From: Clostridia bacterium
GTDB lineage: Bacteria > Bacillota > Clostridia > Christensenellales > UBA1242
Assembly: GCA_017650795.1 (NCBI GenBank)
Contig: JAGCEE010000259.1
Location: 1 to 5,651, forward strand
DNA: 5,651 nucleotides
Direction of reading: 5' to 3'
Below the pieces are notes generated by a model. It did no database searches, was not told the DNA's origin, and was given only the letters and a program-made list of their open reading frames with translations. Positions 5,171 to 5,651 of the stretch are shown here, piece after piece (position 1 is the stretch's first letter; each line of letters opens with the position of its first letter). Both the position numbers and the translations under genes were made by a program.

Positions 5171-5611
5171 ATGAAAAAGTATTTATTTGATAAAATAGAA
5201 ATTTGTAGAAATTGTGTAGTATTTCATACATCTAGAGAAGCAACTCTTATTGAGGCTTTATCTTTGCATCATAAAGATTACGGATATAATGCCCCACTTT
5301 TGGCAATGCCAACAAGACATGCTGATGCATGGAATAATAACCGAGTATTTTTTGCAGAAAATTTAGAACAGTTTTTAAAGTTGCTATCAAAAACTAGTTT
5401 TTGCGGAAAAGATTACTTTATTGTAAATAGTGATAATGAAGAAAAAACTTTTGAAGAATTATTAAAAGAATTCGCTAAAATGGTTAACAAGCAAACCGAA
5501 CTAAATAAAGAAGAAGTAGAAAAGTTTTATACAGAAGCATACAAGATTAGGAACAGGGCAAAAAATATTGAAAAATTATTAAATAATAACCCTAGCGAGT
5601 TTAATAAATAA
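5171..5611 (+). CDS. Hypothetical soluble protein with a CxxC pair and helical C-terminus (146 aa)
   Basis: I do not recognise this protein. It has no signal peptide or membrane helix. Near the start is a C12-R-N-C15 pair (IEICRNCVVF), which could bind metal or be redox-active, although only one such pair exists. The central part has short hydrophobic strands and aromatic residues (DYGYNAPLLAMPTRHADAW, about 36-54; KDYFIVNS, 80-87). From about 91 to 140 it is strongly charged and probably helical or coiled coil (EEKTFEELLKEFAKMVNK; NKEEVEKFYTEAYKIRNR). The ATG at 5171 was chosen because AGGAGAG lies three bases before it. The open frame reaches back to a TTG at 5123, but that is the -35 box itself. 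It is divergent from the 181-residue gene with a twin promoter. No terminator is visible in the 40 bases that remain after the stop. Confidence 0.75.
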   Translation: MKKYLFDKIEICRNCVVFHTSREATLIEALSLHHKDYGYNAPLLAMPTRHADAWNNNRVFFAENLEQFLKLLSKTSFCGKDYFIVNSDNEEKTFEELLKEFAKMVNKQTELNKEEVEKFYTEAYKIRNRAKNIEKLLNNNPSEFNK

Positions 5612-5651
5612 GCCAAGATTAAAAACATTAAAGCAATAAAAAAATATTTAA

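Overview
The window looks like a piece of chromosome from a low-GC, Gram-positive-type bacterium, most likely an uncultured clostridial member of the Bacillota from an intestinal community. The evidence is strong AT richness, Shine-Dalgarno sites of the AGGAG type before most genes, near-consensus sigma-A promoters with 17-bp spacers, Rho-independent terminators with long T tracts, a tRNA gene with an encoded CCA end, and TAA as the only stop codon used. Trp is encoded by TGG, so nothing suggests a recoded TGA. The lineage is inference; no marker gene here settles it.

Layout. Positions 1-860 (minus strand, cut by the window edge) encode a membrane-bound class III nucleotide cyclase with four hydrophobic segments, a HAMP linker and the start of the catalytic domain. 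Divergent from it is a tRNA-Leu(CAA) gene (1020-1105) with its own promoter and terminator. Positions 1106-1444 hold no protein gene. They contain two copies of the same 32-bp terminator-bearing repeat exactly 160 bp apart, with a nested palindromic segment between them, and then a perfect consensus promoter.

That promoter drives a compact three-gene operon (1445-3682): a membrane-anchored trypsin-like protease of the HtrA type without a PDZ domain; a 369-residue exported protein with a long Ala/Val-rich membrane-active-looking segment and a conserved-looking His-rich C-terminus (HYH ... HAFYG); and a 131-residue soluble protein. A strong hairpin terminator closes it. My reading, which is inference, is an exported effector or bacteriocin-like protein with a dedicated extracytoplasmic protease and a cytosolic partner or immunity protein.

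The right part (3738-5651) carries three genes I do not recognise. Two are on the minus strand (168 and 181 residues) and one on the plus strand (146 residues). The 181- and 146-residue genes are divergent and have almost identical promoters (TTGCAT, 17 bp, TATAAT with an extended -10) and identical AGGAGAG ribosome binding sites. Between them lies an inverted repeat placed almost symmetrically, so they are probably co-regulated. For both genes the longest open frame starts inside the promoter, and I moved the start to the ATG behind the ribosome binding site. Positions 5612-5651 show no feature.
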